Under the pieces are notes generated by a model. That model ran no database searches and was not told the DNA's origin. It was given only the letters and a program-made list of their open reading frames with translations. A stretch of DNA of 34,494 nucleotides from an uncultured Alphaproteobacteria bacterium (GTDB lineage Bacteria; Pseudomonadota; Alphaproteobacteria; HIMB59; GCA-002718135), in the NCBI GenBank assembly GCA_902522015.1, contig CABYTX010000010.1:1-34494 (forward strand), written 5' to 3'. Below, one piece after another: positions 9,146 to 20,113 of this stretch. A program made the translations under genes and the position numbers. The first letter of the stretch is position 1. Each line of letters begins with the position of its first letter.

Positions 9146-9583
9146 ATGTCTAAAAAAATAGAAAACTTAATATTTAAAGCTGAATCCAAAGGAGATCAAA
9201 TAACACCTTATTTTCTTGATACAGTATCTGCAGGTTTTCCATCTCCAGCTACTGATTATATGGAAAACAAACTTGATCTCAATGAATATTTGGTTCAACG
9301 TCCAACAGCAACCTATATCGTTAAAGCTAATGGCCCTTCTATGACCGATGCAGGCATATTATCAGGTGATTTACTTATTGTTGATAGAAGTATTACACCT
9401 CGCAACGACAATATTGTTATAGCCTCCATCTTTGGTGACCTAACAGTCAAAAAACTGAAAAAGAAAGATCAGTCACTATTTTTAGTTTCTGCCAATAATG
9501 AGTATCCTAGTATTCAAGTTAAAGAAGAAATGGAGTGTTTTATATGGGGGGTAGTGACATATGTCATACACAAAACTACTTAA
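9146..9583 (+). CDS. umuD: UmuD-like S24 peptidase/translesion polymerase subunit
   Basis: SAGFPSPATDYMENKLDLNEYL, KANGPSMTDAGILSGDLLIVDRS (Ser), GDLTVKKL (Lys). Confidence 0.9.
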   Translation: MSKKIENLIFKAESKGDQITPYFLDTVSAGFPSPATDYMENKLDLNEYLVQRPTATYIVKANGPSMTDAGILSGDLLIVDRSITPRNDNIVIASIFGDLTVKKLKKKDQSLFLVSANNEYPSIQVKEEMECFIWGVVTYVIHKTT

Positions 9584-10865
9584 TAGAAATCATAGCTCAG
9601 TAAATCAATCTATAGCATTGATAGATTGCAATAATTTTTATGCGTCATGTGAAAGAATATTTAATCCAAAACTTATAGGAAAACCAATTGTCGTACTTTC
9701 CAATAATGATGGTTGTATCATTGCACGATCAAAAGAAGCAAAAAAATTAGGGATAAAAATGGGTGAACCTTATTTTAAAGCAAAAAATATTATTGAAAAA
9801 AATGATGTTAAAGTTTTTTCATCTAATTATTCTTTATATGGTGATATTTCTCAGAGAGTAATGGAAACTTTATCAAGTTTCTCTTCAGAGGTAGAAATCT
9901 ACTCCATAGATGAAGCATTTCTTGGTTTAAATGGTTTTGAGAACTATGAGTTAAATACTTATTGCAGACATATTAGACAAACAATCAAGAAGTGGGTTGG
10001 TATTCCAGTTAGTATTGGAGTGGGTTCAACAAAAACACTATCAAAAATAGCTAATCATTTAGCAAAAAAACAACTAGACTATAAAGGTGTGTGCATACTA
10101 AAAAATAAAATAGAAATAAAAAAAGCATTAGAATTAACATCCATTGAAGAAGTATGGGGCATTGGAAGAAGATTATCTCTTTTCCTGAAAAAATATAATA
10201 TTCATAATGCTTATCAATTTTCGCAAATGGACAGAGGATGGATAAGAAAAAATATGGGTGTAGTGGGAGAGAAGACATACCTAGAATTAAATAGTGTATC
10301 GTGTTTAGAACTTGATTTGGTTCCAAGTGATAAACAGAGTTGTTGTGTCTCAAGATCATTTAGTCAGCCAATAGAAAAATTATTTGATTTGGAGGAATCA
10401 ATATCAACTTATGGATCAAGAGTATCAGAGAAGATAAGGGAAGAGGGGTTAGTGGCTGAGTCGATGAGTGTTTTTGTGTTAACAAATCATTTTAATAGAA
10501 GAGAGAAACAATATTCGAATTCAATAAAACTACACTTACCTTTTCCAACAAATAATAGCATAAAAATTGTTAAAAGAGCTCTTGAAGGAATTAGAAAGAT
10601 ATACCGACCAGGATTTCGTTATAAAAAAGCTGGAATTACATTATATGGTCTTAGCAGACACAATGTAACTAGAGGATTGCTTGATTATGACCGTGATACG
10701 TCGGATAGAATAATGAATACTATTGATAATATTAATTCTAGATATGGAAGTTCAACGTTAAAGATAGCTTCTGAAGGTATAGAAAAAATATGGAAGATGA
10801 AAAGAGAAAACGTATCCCCATGTTACACAACACGTTTTGAAGAATTGGTAGAAGTTAAAGCTTAG
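9561..10865 (+). CDS. umuC: UmuC-like Y-family DNA polymerase V subunit
   Basis: ALIDCNNFYASCERIFNPKLIGKPIVVLSNNDGCIIARS, YSIDEAFL; overlaps umuD by 23 nt. Confidence 0.93.
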   Translation: MSYTKLLNRNHSSVNQSIALIDCNNFYASCERIFNPKLIGKPIVVLSNNDGCIIARSKEAKKLGIKMGEPYFKAKNIIEKNDVKVFSSNYSLYGDISQRVMETLSSFSSEVEIYSIDEAFLGLNGFENYELNTYCRHIRQTIKKWVGIPVSIGVGSTKTLSKIANHLAKKQLDYKGVCILKNKIEIKKALELTSIEEVWGIGRRLSLFLKKYNIHNAYQFSQMDRGWIRKNMGVVGEKTYLELNSVSCLELDLVPSDKQSCCVSRSFSQPIEKLFDLEESISTYGSRVSEKIREEGLVAESMSVFVLTNHFNRREKQYSNSIKLHLPFPTNNSIKIVKRALEGIRKIYRPGFRYKKAGITLYGLSRHNVTRGLLDYDRDTSDRIMNTIDNINSRYGSSTLKIASEGIEKIWKMKRENVSPCYTTRFEELVEVKA

Positions 10866-10871
10866 ATAAAA

Positions 10872-10946
10872 TGGCTCCCCGGGCCGGGCTCGAACCAGCG
10901 ACCGATCGGTTAACAGCCGATTGCTCTACCACTGAGCTACCGAGGA
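10872..10946 (-). tRNA. tRNA-Asn (GTT anticodon), CCA encoded
   Basis: Reverse complement TCCTCGGTAGCTCAGTGGTAGAGCAATCGGCTGTTAACCGATCGGTCGCTGGTTCGAGCCCGGCCCGGGGAGCCA folds as a cloverleaf; anticodon loop CTGTTAA. Confidence 0.95.
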
Positions 10947-10993
10947 ACACAATTTTGTTGATAATAAAAAAAAATTAAAAAACAAGAAAAATT

Positions 10994-11067
10994 TGGAGGC
11001 TCGGAGCGGAATCGAACCGCTGTGCAAGGCTTTGCAGGCCCCTACATCACCACTCTGCCACCGAGCC
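10994..11067 (-). tRNA. tRNA-Cys (GCA anticodon), CCA encoded
   Basis: Reverse complement GGCTCGGTGGCAGAGTGGTGATGTAGGGGCCTGCAAAGCCTTGCACAGCGGTTCGATTCCGCTCCGAGCCTCCA; anticodon loop CTGCAAA. Confidence 0.95.
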
Positions 11068-11191
11068 TAAAAAAAATGACAATTATCACTATATTATTTC
11101 TAGTCAATTAATGAAAAAAAATTCTAAAGATTAATAATATAATTAAAATAATTGATTATATAATAGGTTTATATAAAGCATCCTTTAAGAA

Positions 11192-11851
11192 ATGAGTGAA
11201 ACATTTGAAATTGCAAGAAAAAATATGGTTGTTAATCAGCTGAGACCAAACAAAATTAATGAAGAAAATATCTTACAAATATTTGAAAATACTCCTAAAG
11301 AAAATTATTTGGATGTCAGCTTATGTAAGAATTGTTACCTAGATAATAATTTAGATATAACTGACAAAAGAGGATATCTTAAAAATTTACACCTAGCTCA
11401 AATTATAAAATATTCGAAAATTTTACATAATGATAAGGTATTGCATATAGGCGGCTTAACGGGCTACTTTTCTGCTTTAATTAGCTCACTATGTAAAGAA
11501 CTTCATGTTGTAGAAGAAAATAGAGAACTATTTAAATTATTAGAACATAATATTAACAATACCGATAATACTAATATTAGTTTATTTAATAATAATCTAT
11601 TAGATGGATTATCTGATAAAGCTCCATTTAGCTTAATTATTATTGACGGACCTATATTTAAAATAACTGATAAGTTAAAGAATCAATTAGCAATGAATGG
11701 AGGAAGGTTAATATATATTAAAAAAATATATGATAATTTGGGTAAGGCTTATAAAATTATAAGAAACGAAGATTTGTATTCATCTGAGTATTTATTTGAT
11801 GTAATGAGTAGTTATCAAATTCAAGAACAACAAGAGGATTTTAAATTTTAA
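11192..11851 (+). CDS. Protein-L-isoaspartate O-methyltransferase-like protein (divergent)
   Basis: Pcm-like layout (ARKNMVVNQLRPN..., KVLHIGGLTGYFSALISSLC as SAM motif I) with degenerate motif; directly precedes tolC. Confidence 0.6.
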   Translation: MSETFEIARKNMVVNQLRPNKINEENILQIFENTPKENYLDVSLCKNCYLDNNLDITDKRGYLKNLHLAQIIKYSKILHNDKVLHIGGLTGYFSALISSLCKELHVVEENRELFKLLEHNINNTDNTNISLFNNNLLDGLSDKAPFSLIIIDGPIFKITDKLKNQLAMNGGRLIYIKKIYDNLGKAYKIIRNEDLYSSEYLFDVMSSYQIQEQQEDFKF

Positions 11852-13138
11852 ATGAGATTATTTATATTATTTTTATTACTTATTTATTCTAAATCTATAT
11901 TTGCTCTATCGATTGATGATTCTGTAAAAAGTACGATTGCAAATAATTTGAAAGTAAAAATTGCTTTTGAAAAACTGAATGAAAGCAAAGAAACTATTGA
12001 GGTAGCTATAGGCAAAAAACTTCCGACAGTTACTGGCACAATTTCTGGTACATATAGTAATAGTGATACAACATCAGCAGCTGGTGTGTCAACAACACCA
12101 GAGACTTTTACAGATAAATATAAAATTAGTATTACTCAAAATTTGTATGATGGCGGTGAAAAAAGTTTAGAAATAGAAAGATCAAAAATTATTTACGAAA
12201 ATGCAGTAATAAACTTTTATAAAACAGTTCAAGATCTATCATTAACAGCTGTAGATGGTTATTTAACTGTAATAAATTATGAAAAATCATTAGAGGCTTC
12301 CGAAAAGAATTTTGATTCTGTTTCAAGATTTTTAGAAGAAGTAAAATTAAAATATGAATTGGGATCAGCAACCATAACTGAATTGAAAAATGCTGAGAGT
12401 GCTTTTTCAATTGCTGAAACAAATCTTTTTTTAGCCAAACAAAATTACAAAGTCAGTTTAACAACATTTAAATCAATTGTTGGTAAAGAAGCTATTAATT
12501 TAGAAGATTATGTAAATATAGAAGATAATTTAAATTTTGATAACATACTTTCTGAAGTTTATAAGAATAATTTTAATATTTTAATTGCTCAAAACAATAT
12601 TAAAATTAAAGAACTTGATCTCTCAAAAGAAAAAGCTTCTAACAGACCAACCTTAGATATAACTGCTTCAACAGAGTATTCTGAGGGTTCACGAATAGAT
12701 CCTGGAAGTGAAAATACCAATGCATCAATAGGGTTAACTTTAACAATTCCTATATTTCAGCAAAACATTGACAAATCAGATATTAGAAAAATAAATTCCC
12801 AAATTTTACAAACTGAAATTGAGTTAGAGGATCTTAAAGAAAGTTTAAATATTGAGGTATCAAACTATTATAAAAACTATTTAGTTAGTAAATCAAATTT
12901 AAATACATCTTTATTAACTATAGAGTATGCAAATACTCTTCTAGAAAGTACCCAAGAGGAATATAATCTTGGGACAAAATCTATCACTGATCTAATAGAA
13001 GCAGAAACTAATCTTTTAAACGTAAATGTTGAATATTTTAATGCAAATAAAAACTATTTGATTAATTATTTTAATTTACTAGCTTTAGATGGTTCACTGA
13101 TTAAATTATTTGAGGAGTATCTTCCTAGCTATAATTAG
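11852..13138 (+). CDS. tolC: TolC family outer membrane efflux protein
   Basis: Signal peptide; ITQNLYDGGEKSLEIERSK and IGLTLTIPIFQQ...; two coiled-coil halves with LGTKSITDLIEAETNLLNV. Confidence 0.85.
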   Translation: MRLFILFLLLIYSKSIFALSIDDSVKSTIANNLKVKIAFEKLNESKETIEVAIGKKLPTVTGTISGTYSNSDTTSAAGVSTTPETFTDKYKISITQNLYDGGEKSLEIERSKIIYENAVINFYKTVQDLSLTAVDGYLTVINYEKSLEASEKNFDSVSRFLEEVKLKYELGSATITELKNAESAFSIAETNLFLAKQNYKVSLTTFKSIVGKEAINLEDYVNIEDNLNFDNILSEVYKNNFNILIAQNNIKIKELDLSKEKASNRPTLDITASTEYSEGSRIDPGSENTNASIGLTLTIPIFQQNIDKSDIRKINSQILQTEIELEDLKESLNIEVSNYYKNYLVSKSNLNTSLLTIEYANTLLESTQEEYNLGTKSITDLIEAETNLLNVNVEYFNANKNYLINYFNLLALDGSLIKLFEEYLPSYN

Positions 13139-13175
13139 AGTTTTATTAATTTAATTAAACATTTATAATACTTAT

Positions 13176-13460
13176 ATGAATACAAAAAATTCTATCAATG
13201 AATCTCTTGAAGTCATACGAAGAGCACTTGAAGATGAAAAAAATATTTCAGATAATGATTTATCATCCAATATTTTGATACTTAACCAAAAGGTTAATAG
13301 TGATGGTACAATAAAATTACTTCAAAAAGATGAAGAGATAAATAGTGAAATTAATGATATTATAGATCAAAAACTCTCCTATCTTGTAGAAAATAAAATT
13401 GAAAAAATACTTGATGAGAAAATCCCAAAATTACTAAAAAATTATTTCGATTCAAAATAG
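13176..13460 (+). CDS. Short PopZ-like (DUF2497-type) polar organizing protein candidate
   Basis: N-terminal SINESLEVIRRALEDEKN resembles SMEEILASIRRIIAED; C-terminal helices IIDQKLSYLVENKIEKILDEKIPKLLKNYF; sits between tolC and valS. Confidence 0.5.
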   Translation: MNTKNSINESLEVIRRALEDEKNISDNDLSSNILILNQKVNSDGTIKLLQKDEEINSEINDIIDQKLSYLVENKIEKILDEKIPKLLKNYFDSK

Positions 13461-13465
13461 TTACG

Positions 13466-16093
13466 ATGGAGCTTGATAAATTTTTTGATTTTTTAAAAGA
13501 TGAAAAAAATCTTTATTCACAATGGGAGCAATCAAATTGTTTTAAACCACAAAAAGGAGGTGAGCCTTATTCTATAATGATGCCACCACCTAATGTTACA
13601 GGCAGCTTACATATGGGTCATGCTTTAACGTTCACAATTCAAGATATATTAATCAGATATCATAGAATGAAGGGTATGGAAGTATTGTGGCAAGCAGGGA
13701 CAGATCACGCAGGGATAGCTACTCAGATGGTGGTTGAAAGAAAATTAAGTGAGTCAAATCTAGATCGACGATCTCTAGGCAGAGAAAAGTTTATTGAAAA
13801 AGTATGGGAATGGAAAAAAGAGTCAGGTGGTCAGATAAGTAATCAATTAAGAAGACTTGGGGCTTCTGCAGATTGGTCAAGAGAAAGATTTACTATGGAT
13901 GAAGGACTTTCCAATGCAGTTAAGAAAGTTTTTGTTAATTTATTTAATGATGGAATTATTTATAAAGATAAGAGATTGGTGAATTGGGACCCAAAACTTT
14001 TAACAGCTATTTCTGATCTAGAAGTAGAGCAAAGAGATACTGAAGGAAGTTTATGGCATATTAAATATCCTATAGATGAAAACAATCATATCATAGTTGC
14101 AACAACAAGACCTGAGACAATGTTAGGTGATACTGCAGTTGCCGTTCATCCAGATGATGAAAAATATAAAAATCTAATTGGCAAATTTTGTAACTTACCA
14201 ATTTCAAATAAGAAAATACCAATCATTGCTGATGAATATGCAGATCCTGAAAAAGGTTCTGGAGCGGTAAAAATTACACCTGCACATGACTTTAATGATT
14301 TTGAGGTAGGAAAGAGACATGATTTAGAATTTATTAATATTTTTGATGAAAATGCTAAACTGAACTCAAATGCTCCTGAAGAATTTCAAAATTTAGATCG
14401 ATTTGATGCAAGAAAACTAATTTTAAAAAAATTAGATGAAATGAATTTATTAATTAAAGAAGAAAAACAGCAAATGGTCATACCATATGGTGATAGATCA
14501 GGTGTTGTTATTGAGCCATGGCTGACAGACCAATGGTTTTGTGATGCAAAAAAATTATCAGTTGATCCAATATCAGCTGTTAGAGATAATACTTCTAATT
14601 TTATTCCCAAACAATGGGAAAATACATTTTATAATTGGATGGAAAACATTCAACCGTGGTGTATTTCAAGACAGTTATGGTGGGGGCATCAAATTCCTGC
14701 ATGGTATGGTCCTGATAAAAAATATTTTGTTAGTGAAACTCTAGAAGAGGCACAAAATCAAGCAAAAGAATTTTATGGAAAGGATGTTGAGCTTAGACAA
14801 GATGAAGACGTTCTAGATACTTGGTTTTCTTCTGCTCTATGGACATTCTCTACTTTAGATTGGCCAAATAAAACGTATGAATTAGATAAATTTTATCCTG
14901 GTAACGTTTTGGTTACTGGTTTTGATATCATATTTTTTTGGGTTGCGCGGATGATGATGATGGGTTCTTATTTTATGAAGGAAACTCCATTTAAAGATAT
15001 TTATATTCATCCTTTAATACGTGATGAAAAAGGACAAAAAATGTCTAAATCAAAAGGAAATATAATTGATCCTTTAGAGTTATTAGATAAATATGGCGCT
15101 GATACATTAAGATTTACACTAACAGCACTATTAAATCCTGGACGAGATGTAAAATTATCTGAAAATAGAGTTAAAGGATATAAATCATTTACAAATAAAA
15201 TTTGGAATGCTGGAAAATTTTTACAATTGAATAATTCAATTTTTATAGATGATATATCAATTGATCCAATTATTTTTGATGCAAACAAATGGATAATAAA
15301 AGAATTGAATGATTTGAACACTCAACTTGATCAATTAACTAAAAAGTATTTGTTTCATGAAATAGCCAATAAAATTTATCATTTCGTATGGCATACTTAT
15401 TGTGATTGGTACATTGAAATTATTAAACAAAATTTTGAAAATGAAAAATTTGCTGATGAAATTAAAAAAGTTTCTGGATGGACATTTATTCAAGTTTTAA
15501 AGATAATACATCCCATAATGCCATTTATAAGTGAAAAATTATGGAGATCTTTAGTTGACGATAAATCATATTTAATGAACCAAGTTTTTCAAAATTATTC
15601 AACAAATAATTCTTTTAATAATTCTAAAAAAAACTTCGAAATATTTATTGAATTCATAACATCTATAAGAAATTTGAGATCAGAACTAAATATACCCTAT
15701 AAACAATTAATAAATATCTTCATAGAAGCAAAAAATGAAGAACTTAATAATTTTCTAATTGGCTATAAAAATGAAATAAGTAATTTTTTAAAAACCAAAG
15801 ATATTAGTTTTGAAAAAATTCAGCCAAATAAGAATTCAGCTTTAATTGTATTAACATCATTGTCAGTTTTAATCCCTTTGGATGGTATTATTGACTCAGA
15901 AGCAGAACTAAAAAAATTAAACAAGAAAAAGCAAGTAGAGCAAGAAAAATTTAATAAAGTTAATGACAAATTAAACAATGATAATTTTATGAGTAAAGCT
16001 TCAGAAGAAATTATTAATAAATTTAAAAATGAGGCAAAAATTTATAAATCTTCTATTGAAAAAATTGATCAAATAATAAATACTATCAAATAG
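13466..16093 (+). CDS. valS: Valyl-tRNA synthetase
   Basis: [16 protein letters not shown] (HIGH) and KMSKSKGN (KMSKS); [14 protein letters not shown]. Confidence 0.98.
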   Translation: MELDKFFDFLKDEKNLYSQWEQSNCFKPQKGGEPYSIMMPPPNVTGSLHMGHALTFTIQDILIRYHRMKGMEVLWQAGTDHAGIATQMVVERKLSESNLDRRSLGREKFIEKVWEWKKESGGQISNQLRRLGASADWSRERFTMDEGLSNAVKKVFVNLFNDGIIYKDKRLVNWDPKLLTAISDLEVEQRDTEGSLWHIKYPIDENNHIIVATTRPETMLGDTAVAVHPDDEKYKNLIGKFCNLPISNKKIPIIADEYADPEKGSGAVKITPAHDFNDFEVGKRHDLEFINIFDENAKLNSNAPEEFQNLDRFDARKLILKKLDEMNLLIKEEKQQMVIPYGDRSGVVIEPWLTDQWFCDAKKLSVDPISAVRDNTSNFIPKQWENTFYNWMENIQPWCISRQLWWGHQIPAWYGPDKKYFVSETLEEAQNQAKEFYGKDVELRQDEDVLDTWFSSALWTFSTLDWPNKTYELDKFYPGNVLVTGFDIIFFWVARMMMMGSYFMKETPFKDIYIHPLIRDEKGQKMSKSKGNIIDPLELLDKYGADTLRFTLTALLNPGRDVKLSENRVKGYKSFTNKIWNAGKFLQLNNSIFIDDISIDPIIFDANKWIIKELNDLNTQLDQLTKKYLFHEIANKIYHFVWHTYCDWYIEIIKQNFENEKFADEIKKVSGWTFIQVLKIIHPIMPFISEKLWRSLVDDKSYLMNQVFQNYSTNNSFNNSKKNFEIFIEFITSIRNLRSELNIPYKQLINIFIEAKNEELNNFLIGYKNEISNFLKTKDISFEKIQPNKNSALIVLTSLSVLIPLDGIIDSEAELKKLNKKKQVEQEKFNKVNDKLNNDNFMSKASEEIINKFKNEAKIYKSSIEKIDQIINTIK

Positions 16094-16094
16094 A

Positions 16095-17825
16095 ATGGAA
16101 GATAAGGGATCAAATAGAAAATCTAATTTACCTAGTAGATATGTTAGTGTAGGGCCTAAAAGTGCGCCCCATAGATCTTATTATTATGCTATGGGTTTGA
16201 AAGAACATGAAATTTATCAACCATTTGTTGGTGTTGTTAGCACTTGGAATGAATCAGCTCCTTGCAACATTACTCTCCAAGATCAAGCGCAACATGTGAA
16301 GACAGGTGTCAAAGATGCTGGAGGAACACCAAGAGAATTTACAACTATAACAGTAACAGATGGAATTGCCATGGGCCATGAGGCAATGAAATCCTCTCTC
16401 ATTAGTAGAGAGGTTATTGCAGATTCCATTGAATTGTCTGTGAGAGGTCACTGCTATGACGCAATAGTTGGACTTGCTGGCTGTGATAAATCTTTGCCAG
16501 GTTTAATGATGGCTATGGTTAGATTAAATGTACCATCTGTATTCATTTATGGAGGCTCAATCTTACCAGGAAAATATAAGGGTAAAGATGTTACTGTTAT
16601 TGATGTTTTTGAAGCAGTAGGAAAACATGCTGCTGGAACTATATCAGATCAAGATTTAAAGGATATCGAACAAGTTGCTTGCCCATCTGCTGGATCGTGT
16701 GGAGGTCAGTTTACAGCAAATACAATGGCATGTATTTCTGAAGCAGTTGGTTTAGCTCTAACAAATTCGGCTATGCCACCAGCAGTAAATACTGAAGAAA
16801 GAAAAGCTTATGGTGAAAAGAGTGGTAAAGCTATAATGAATTTATTAGAAAAGAATATAAGACCAAGGGATATAGTAACTATTGATTCATTAGTAAACGC
16901 TGCAAGAGTAGTTGCAGCTACTGGAGGTTCAACTAATGCAGCACTCCATCTTCCTGCGATAGCTAACGAAGCAGGTTTAAAATTTACATTAAGAGATGTT
17001 GTAGAAATTTATAATTCGACTCCTTATATTGGAGATATGCAACCTGGTGGAAAGTACGTTGCTAAAGATTTATATGATGTAGGAGGCGTTCCAGTTGTTA
17101 TTAAATCTTTATTAGATGGTGGTTATATAAACGGAGACTGCATAACTGTTACAGGAAAAACAATAGCTGAAAATCATAAAGAAGTAATATTCCCTACAAA
17201 TCAAGATGTTGTTTATAAATGTGATAATCCAATTAGTGAAAATAGTTCAGTCGTTGGGCTGTGGGGTAATCTTGCTCCAGATGGATGTATATCAAAAATA
17301 GCAGGTTTGAAAAATTTAACTTTTAAAGGTAAAGCTAAATGTTTTGACTCAGAAGAAGATGCTTTAACTGCAGTATTAAAAAATGAAATTAAAGCAGGAG
17401 ATGCAGTAATAATTAGATATGAAGGCCCTAAGGGAGGTCCTGGTATGCGTGAAATGCTTTCAACAACAGGTGCAATATATGGTCAAGGACTAGGCGAAAC
17501 TGTTGCATTAATTACAGATGGAAGATTTTCAGGCGGTACAAGAGGATTTTGTATTGGTCATGTAGGACCAGAAGCAGCTGTAGGAGGTATGATAGGTTTA
17601 CTTAAAGATGGGGATGAAATTATTATTGATGCTGTTAAAGGAGAAATCAATGTTACACTTTCAGATGATGAAATAGAAAAGAGAAAAAATGATTGGAAAC
17701 CAAGAAAAACTAATCATAATTCTGGATCCATATGGAAATATTCCCAAACTGTCGGGCCAGCTTACGAGGGTGCTGTTACTCAACCAGGAGCAAAAGACGA
17801 AACGCATACATACGCTGATATTTAA
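16095..17825 (+). CDS. ilvD: Dihydroxy-acid dehydratase
   Basis: [70 protein letters not shown]. Confidence 0.97.
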   Translation: MEDKGSNRKSNLPSRYVSVGPKSAPHRSYYYAMGLKEHEIYQPFVGVVSTWNESAPCNITLQDQAQHVKTGVKDAGGTPREFTTITVTDGIAMGHEAMKSSLISREVIADSIELSVRGHCYDAIVGLAGCDKSLPGLMMAMVRLNVPSVFIYGGSILPGKYKGKDVTVIDVFEAVGKHAAGTISDQDLKDIEQVACPSAGSCGGQFTANTMACISEAVGLALTNSAMPPAVNTEERKAYGEKSGKAIMNLLEKNIRPRDIVTIDSLVNAARVVAATGGSTNAALHLPAIANEAGLKFTLRDVVEIYNSTPYIGDMQPGGKYVAKDLYDVGGVPVVIKSLLDGGYINGDCITVTGKTIAENHKEVIFPTNQDVVYKCDNPISENSSVVGLWGNLAPDGCISKIAGLKNLTFKGKAKCFDSEEDALTAVLKNEIKAGDAVIIRYEGPKGGPGMREMLSTTGAIYGQGLGETVALITDGRFSGGTRGFCIGHVGPEAAVGGMIGLLKDGDEIIIDAVKGEINVTLSDDEIEKRKNDWKPRKTNHNSGSIWKYSQTVGPAYEGAVTQPGAKDETHTYADI

Positions 17826-17827
17826 TA

Positions 17828-18613
17828 TTAATTAACTAATTCAATCGTAACTGGAGTGTGATCAGAAGCTTTTTCCCAGCCTCTTGGTTCACGATTAACA
17901 TTAACTGATTTAATTAAATCAGTTACCTCTGGAGTAGTAAGAAAATGATCAATTCGAAGACCATTACCTTTTTGCCAACTTCCACCTCTATAACCCCAAA
18001 AGGTCCAGTTTGTATTTCCATCAACAAAGTATTTAACTGTATCAACAAAACCTAAATTCAAAAGATTTCTAAATTTTTCTCTTGTAAATGGATGGGCACA
18101 AGCATCATTTTTAAAATTTTCTGGTGAATACACATCTTCATCATTAGGTATTACATTAAAATCTCCGCCTATAATAATTGGTTGATTATTATCAATTAAT
18201 TCTTTGATATATTTATTAAAATTTATCATCCAATCAATTTTGTAATCAAATTTTTCAGTTTCAATTGGATTTCCATTTGGAAGATAAATATTTATTAATT
18301 TAATTTTATTTTTTATATTTTTTAAGGATATTTCTGTTTCAATAAATCTGGAATTTGCATCTTTGTAATCAGGAATATTTAAATTTGAAATTTCAATATT
18401 TTCTTTGCTGAGTATGGCTACTCCATTCCAAGCTTTTTGCCCATTTACATAACACTTATAATTAATATTTTCTAATTCCTCTTTAGGAAAACTTTCATTT
18501 GTACACTTTAATTCTTGAATTAAATATAAATCTGATTGATCTTTTTTTATAAATTTTATTAAATGTTCTATTCTTGCATTAACTGAATTTACATTCCAGG
18601 TAGTAATTTTCAT
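17828..18613 (-). CDS. xthA: Exodeoxyribonuclease III (AP endonuclease)
   Basis: MKITTWNVNSVNARIEHL, IIGGDFNVIPNDEDVY, LRIDHFLTTPE, ASDHTPV. Confidence 0.93.
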   Translation of the reverse strand: MKITTWNVNSVNARIEHLIKFIKKDQSDLYLIQELKCTNESFPKEELENINYKCYVNGQKAWNGVAILSKENIEISNLNIPDYKDANSRFIETEISLKNIKNKIKLINIYLPNGNPIETEKFDYKIDWMINFNKYIKELIDNNQPIIIGGDFNVIPNDEDVYSPENFKNDACAHPFTREKFRNLLNLGFVDTVKYFVDGNTNWTFWGYRGGSWQKGNGLRIDHFLTTPEVTDLIKSVNVNREPRGWEKASDHTPVTIELVN

Positions 18614-18940
18614 TTATATTGAAAAAGAAGTACCACACCCACATGAAGAAGATGCTAGTGGATTAGAAATTTTAAAGGATGATCCAATCAATTCATTAAC
18701 ATAATCAATTTTCGATCCTTTAATTAATTCAATTGAAGTTTTATCTATTACTACATCAGCATTTTTATAATTAAAGATTAAATCATCTTCATTTGGTTTA
18801 TCAGAAAAATCAAATTTATATTGAAATCCAGCACAACCACCACCTAATACGGTAATTCTGAAATAGTTTGATTTTTCAGATAGAAGTATCTTGTTGATAT
18901 GATTCTGAGCACTTTCTGTAACTTCAATTATATTGTTCAT
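18614..18940 (-). CDS. erpA: A-type iron-sulfur cluster carrier (ErpA/HesB family)
   Basis: Conserved Cys: GGGCAGFQYKF and C-terminal SSSCGCGTSF. Confidence 0.85.
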   Translation of the reverse strand: MNNIIEVTESAQNHINKILLSEKSNYFRITVLGGGCAGFQYKFDFSDKPNEDDLIFNYKNADVVIDKTSIELIKGSKIDYVNELIGSSFKISNPLASSSCGCGTSFSI

Positions 18941-18994
18941 TTATCTAAATATTGTTATTAGTTATTTTTTTACAATTATAATATAAATTTTCTT

Positions 18995-20113
18995 ATGTTC
19001 AAACATTTAGCTTCCAATCCAGATAATTCAAATGGAAGATTGTATAATGAACTAGATGATGACTTGAGAAATCCATTTGAAAGAGATAGAGCTAGAGTTA
19101 TTCACTCTAATTCTTTTAGGAAATTAAAACACAAAACCCAAGTTTTTATTGAAAGTGAGAGTGATTATTTTAGGACTAGACTAACTCATTCTTTGGAAGT
19201 TGCCCAAATATCTAGATCAATTTGTAGATTACTTGATTTAGATGAAGATCTAGGTGAAACAGTTGCTCTCGCACATGATTTAGGCCATCCTCCTTTTGGT
19301 CACATTGGCGAAGATGCACTTGATAATTCAATGAAAAAGTTTGGAGGTTTTAATCATAATGATCAAACCTTGAGAGTTTTAACATTTATAGAAAAACGAC
19401 ATCCTGATTTTGATGGATTAAATCTAACATGGGAGAGCTTAGAGGGAATAATAAAACATAATGGAATTTTGAGTGGTCATTTACCTTATCACTTAGACAA
19501 TTATTCAAAATTACATAATCTAAATTTAACTGATCAACCTTATTTAGAATCACAGATAGCAAGCATATCTGATGATATTGCTTATAATAATCACGATGTA
19601 GAGGATGCTATTAGAGCAAATTTAATATCATTAGATGATATTGCAGAGTTAAGTTTTTTTGAAAAAATCATAATTAATTTAAAGGATCACTACAAAGATA
19701 TCCCTAATAAACTTCTAGTGTATCAAGTATTAAGAAACTCCATATCTAATATGATAAATGATATATATGAAACTACAAAAAAAAATTTAATTAATAATAA
19801 TATCAATTCTATTGATGATATACGTAAAAAAAATAATTTCGTTGTTTCATTTTCAAATGAAATGAAGAAAAATTGTGACATAATTAAAAAATTCTTATTT
19901 GATAAAGTTTATAATCACAGTCATTTATCAGATAAGAGACAGTATTCAAAAAAGGTTATATCTACTTTGTTTACTTATTTCGTAAAAAATAATAATAAAC
20001 TACCTATAGATTGGAGGGATCAAAATATCGAAATTGAAAGATTAATTTGTGATTATATTTCAGGAATGACAGATAGATTTGCTCTTAATTTATATAAGGA
20101 GATTAGTGAATAA
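18995..20113 (+). CDS. dgt: Deoxyguanosinetriphosphate triphosphohydrolase-like HD protein
   Basis: RVIHSNSFRKLKHKTQVF, TRLTHSLEVAQISRSI, LAHDLGHPPFGHIGEDAL. Confidence 0.92.
   Translation: MFKHLASNPDNSNGRLYNELDDDLRNPFERDRARVIHSNSFRKLKHKTQVFIESESDYFRTRLTHSLEVAQISRSICRLLDLDEDLGETVALAHDLGHPPFGHIGEDALDNSMKKFGGFNHNDQTLRVLTFIEKRHPDFDGLNLTWESLEGIIKHNGILSGHLPYHLDNYSKLHNLNLTDQPYLESQIASISDDIAYNNHDVEDAIRANLISLDDIAELSFFEKIIINLKDHYKDIPNKLLVYQVLRNSISNMINDIYETTKKNLINNNINSIDDIRKKNNFVVSFSNEMKKNCDIIKKFLFDKVYNHSHLSDKRQYSKKVISTLFTYFVKNNNKLPIDWRDQNIEIERLICDYISGMTDRFALNLYKEISE

Noticed and set aside
10872-11067. tRNA-associated integration site (att) or genomic island next to tRNA-Asn/tRNA-Cys
   Set aside because: No integrase, no partial tRNA duplicate and normal housekeeping genes on both sides.
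19781-19850. Long A and T homopolymers in dgt, argS and valS as possible frameshift/slippage sites
   Set aside because: All these frames are intact and homopolymers are expected at this AT content; no evidence for recoding.
20079-20105. Upstream argS start (MLLIYIRRL)
   Set aside because: Would overlap dgt by 35 nt; GTG at 20106 gives VNNFIKDL and a short overlap.
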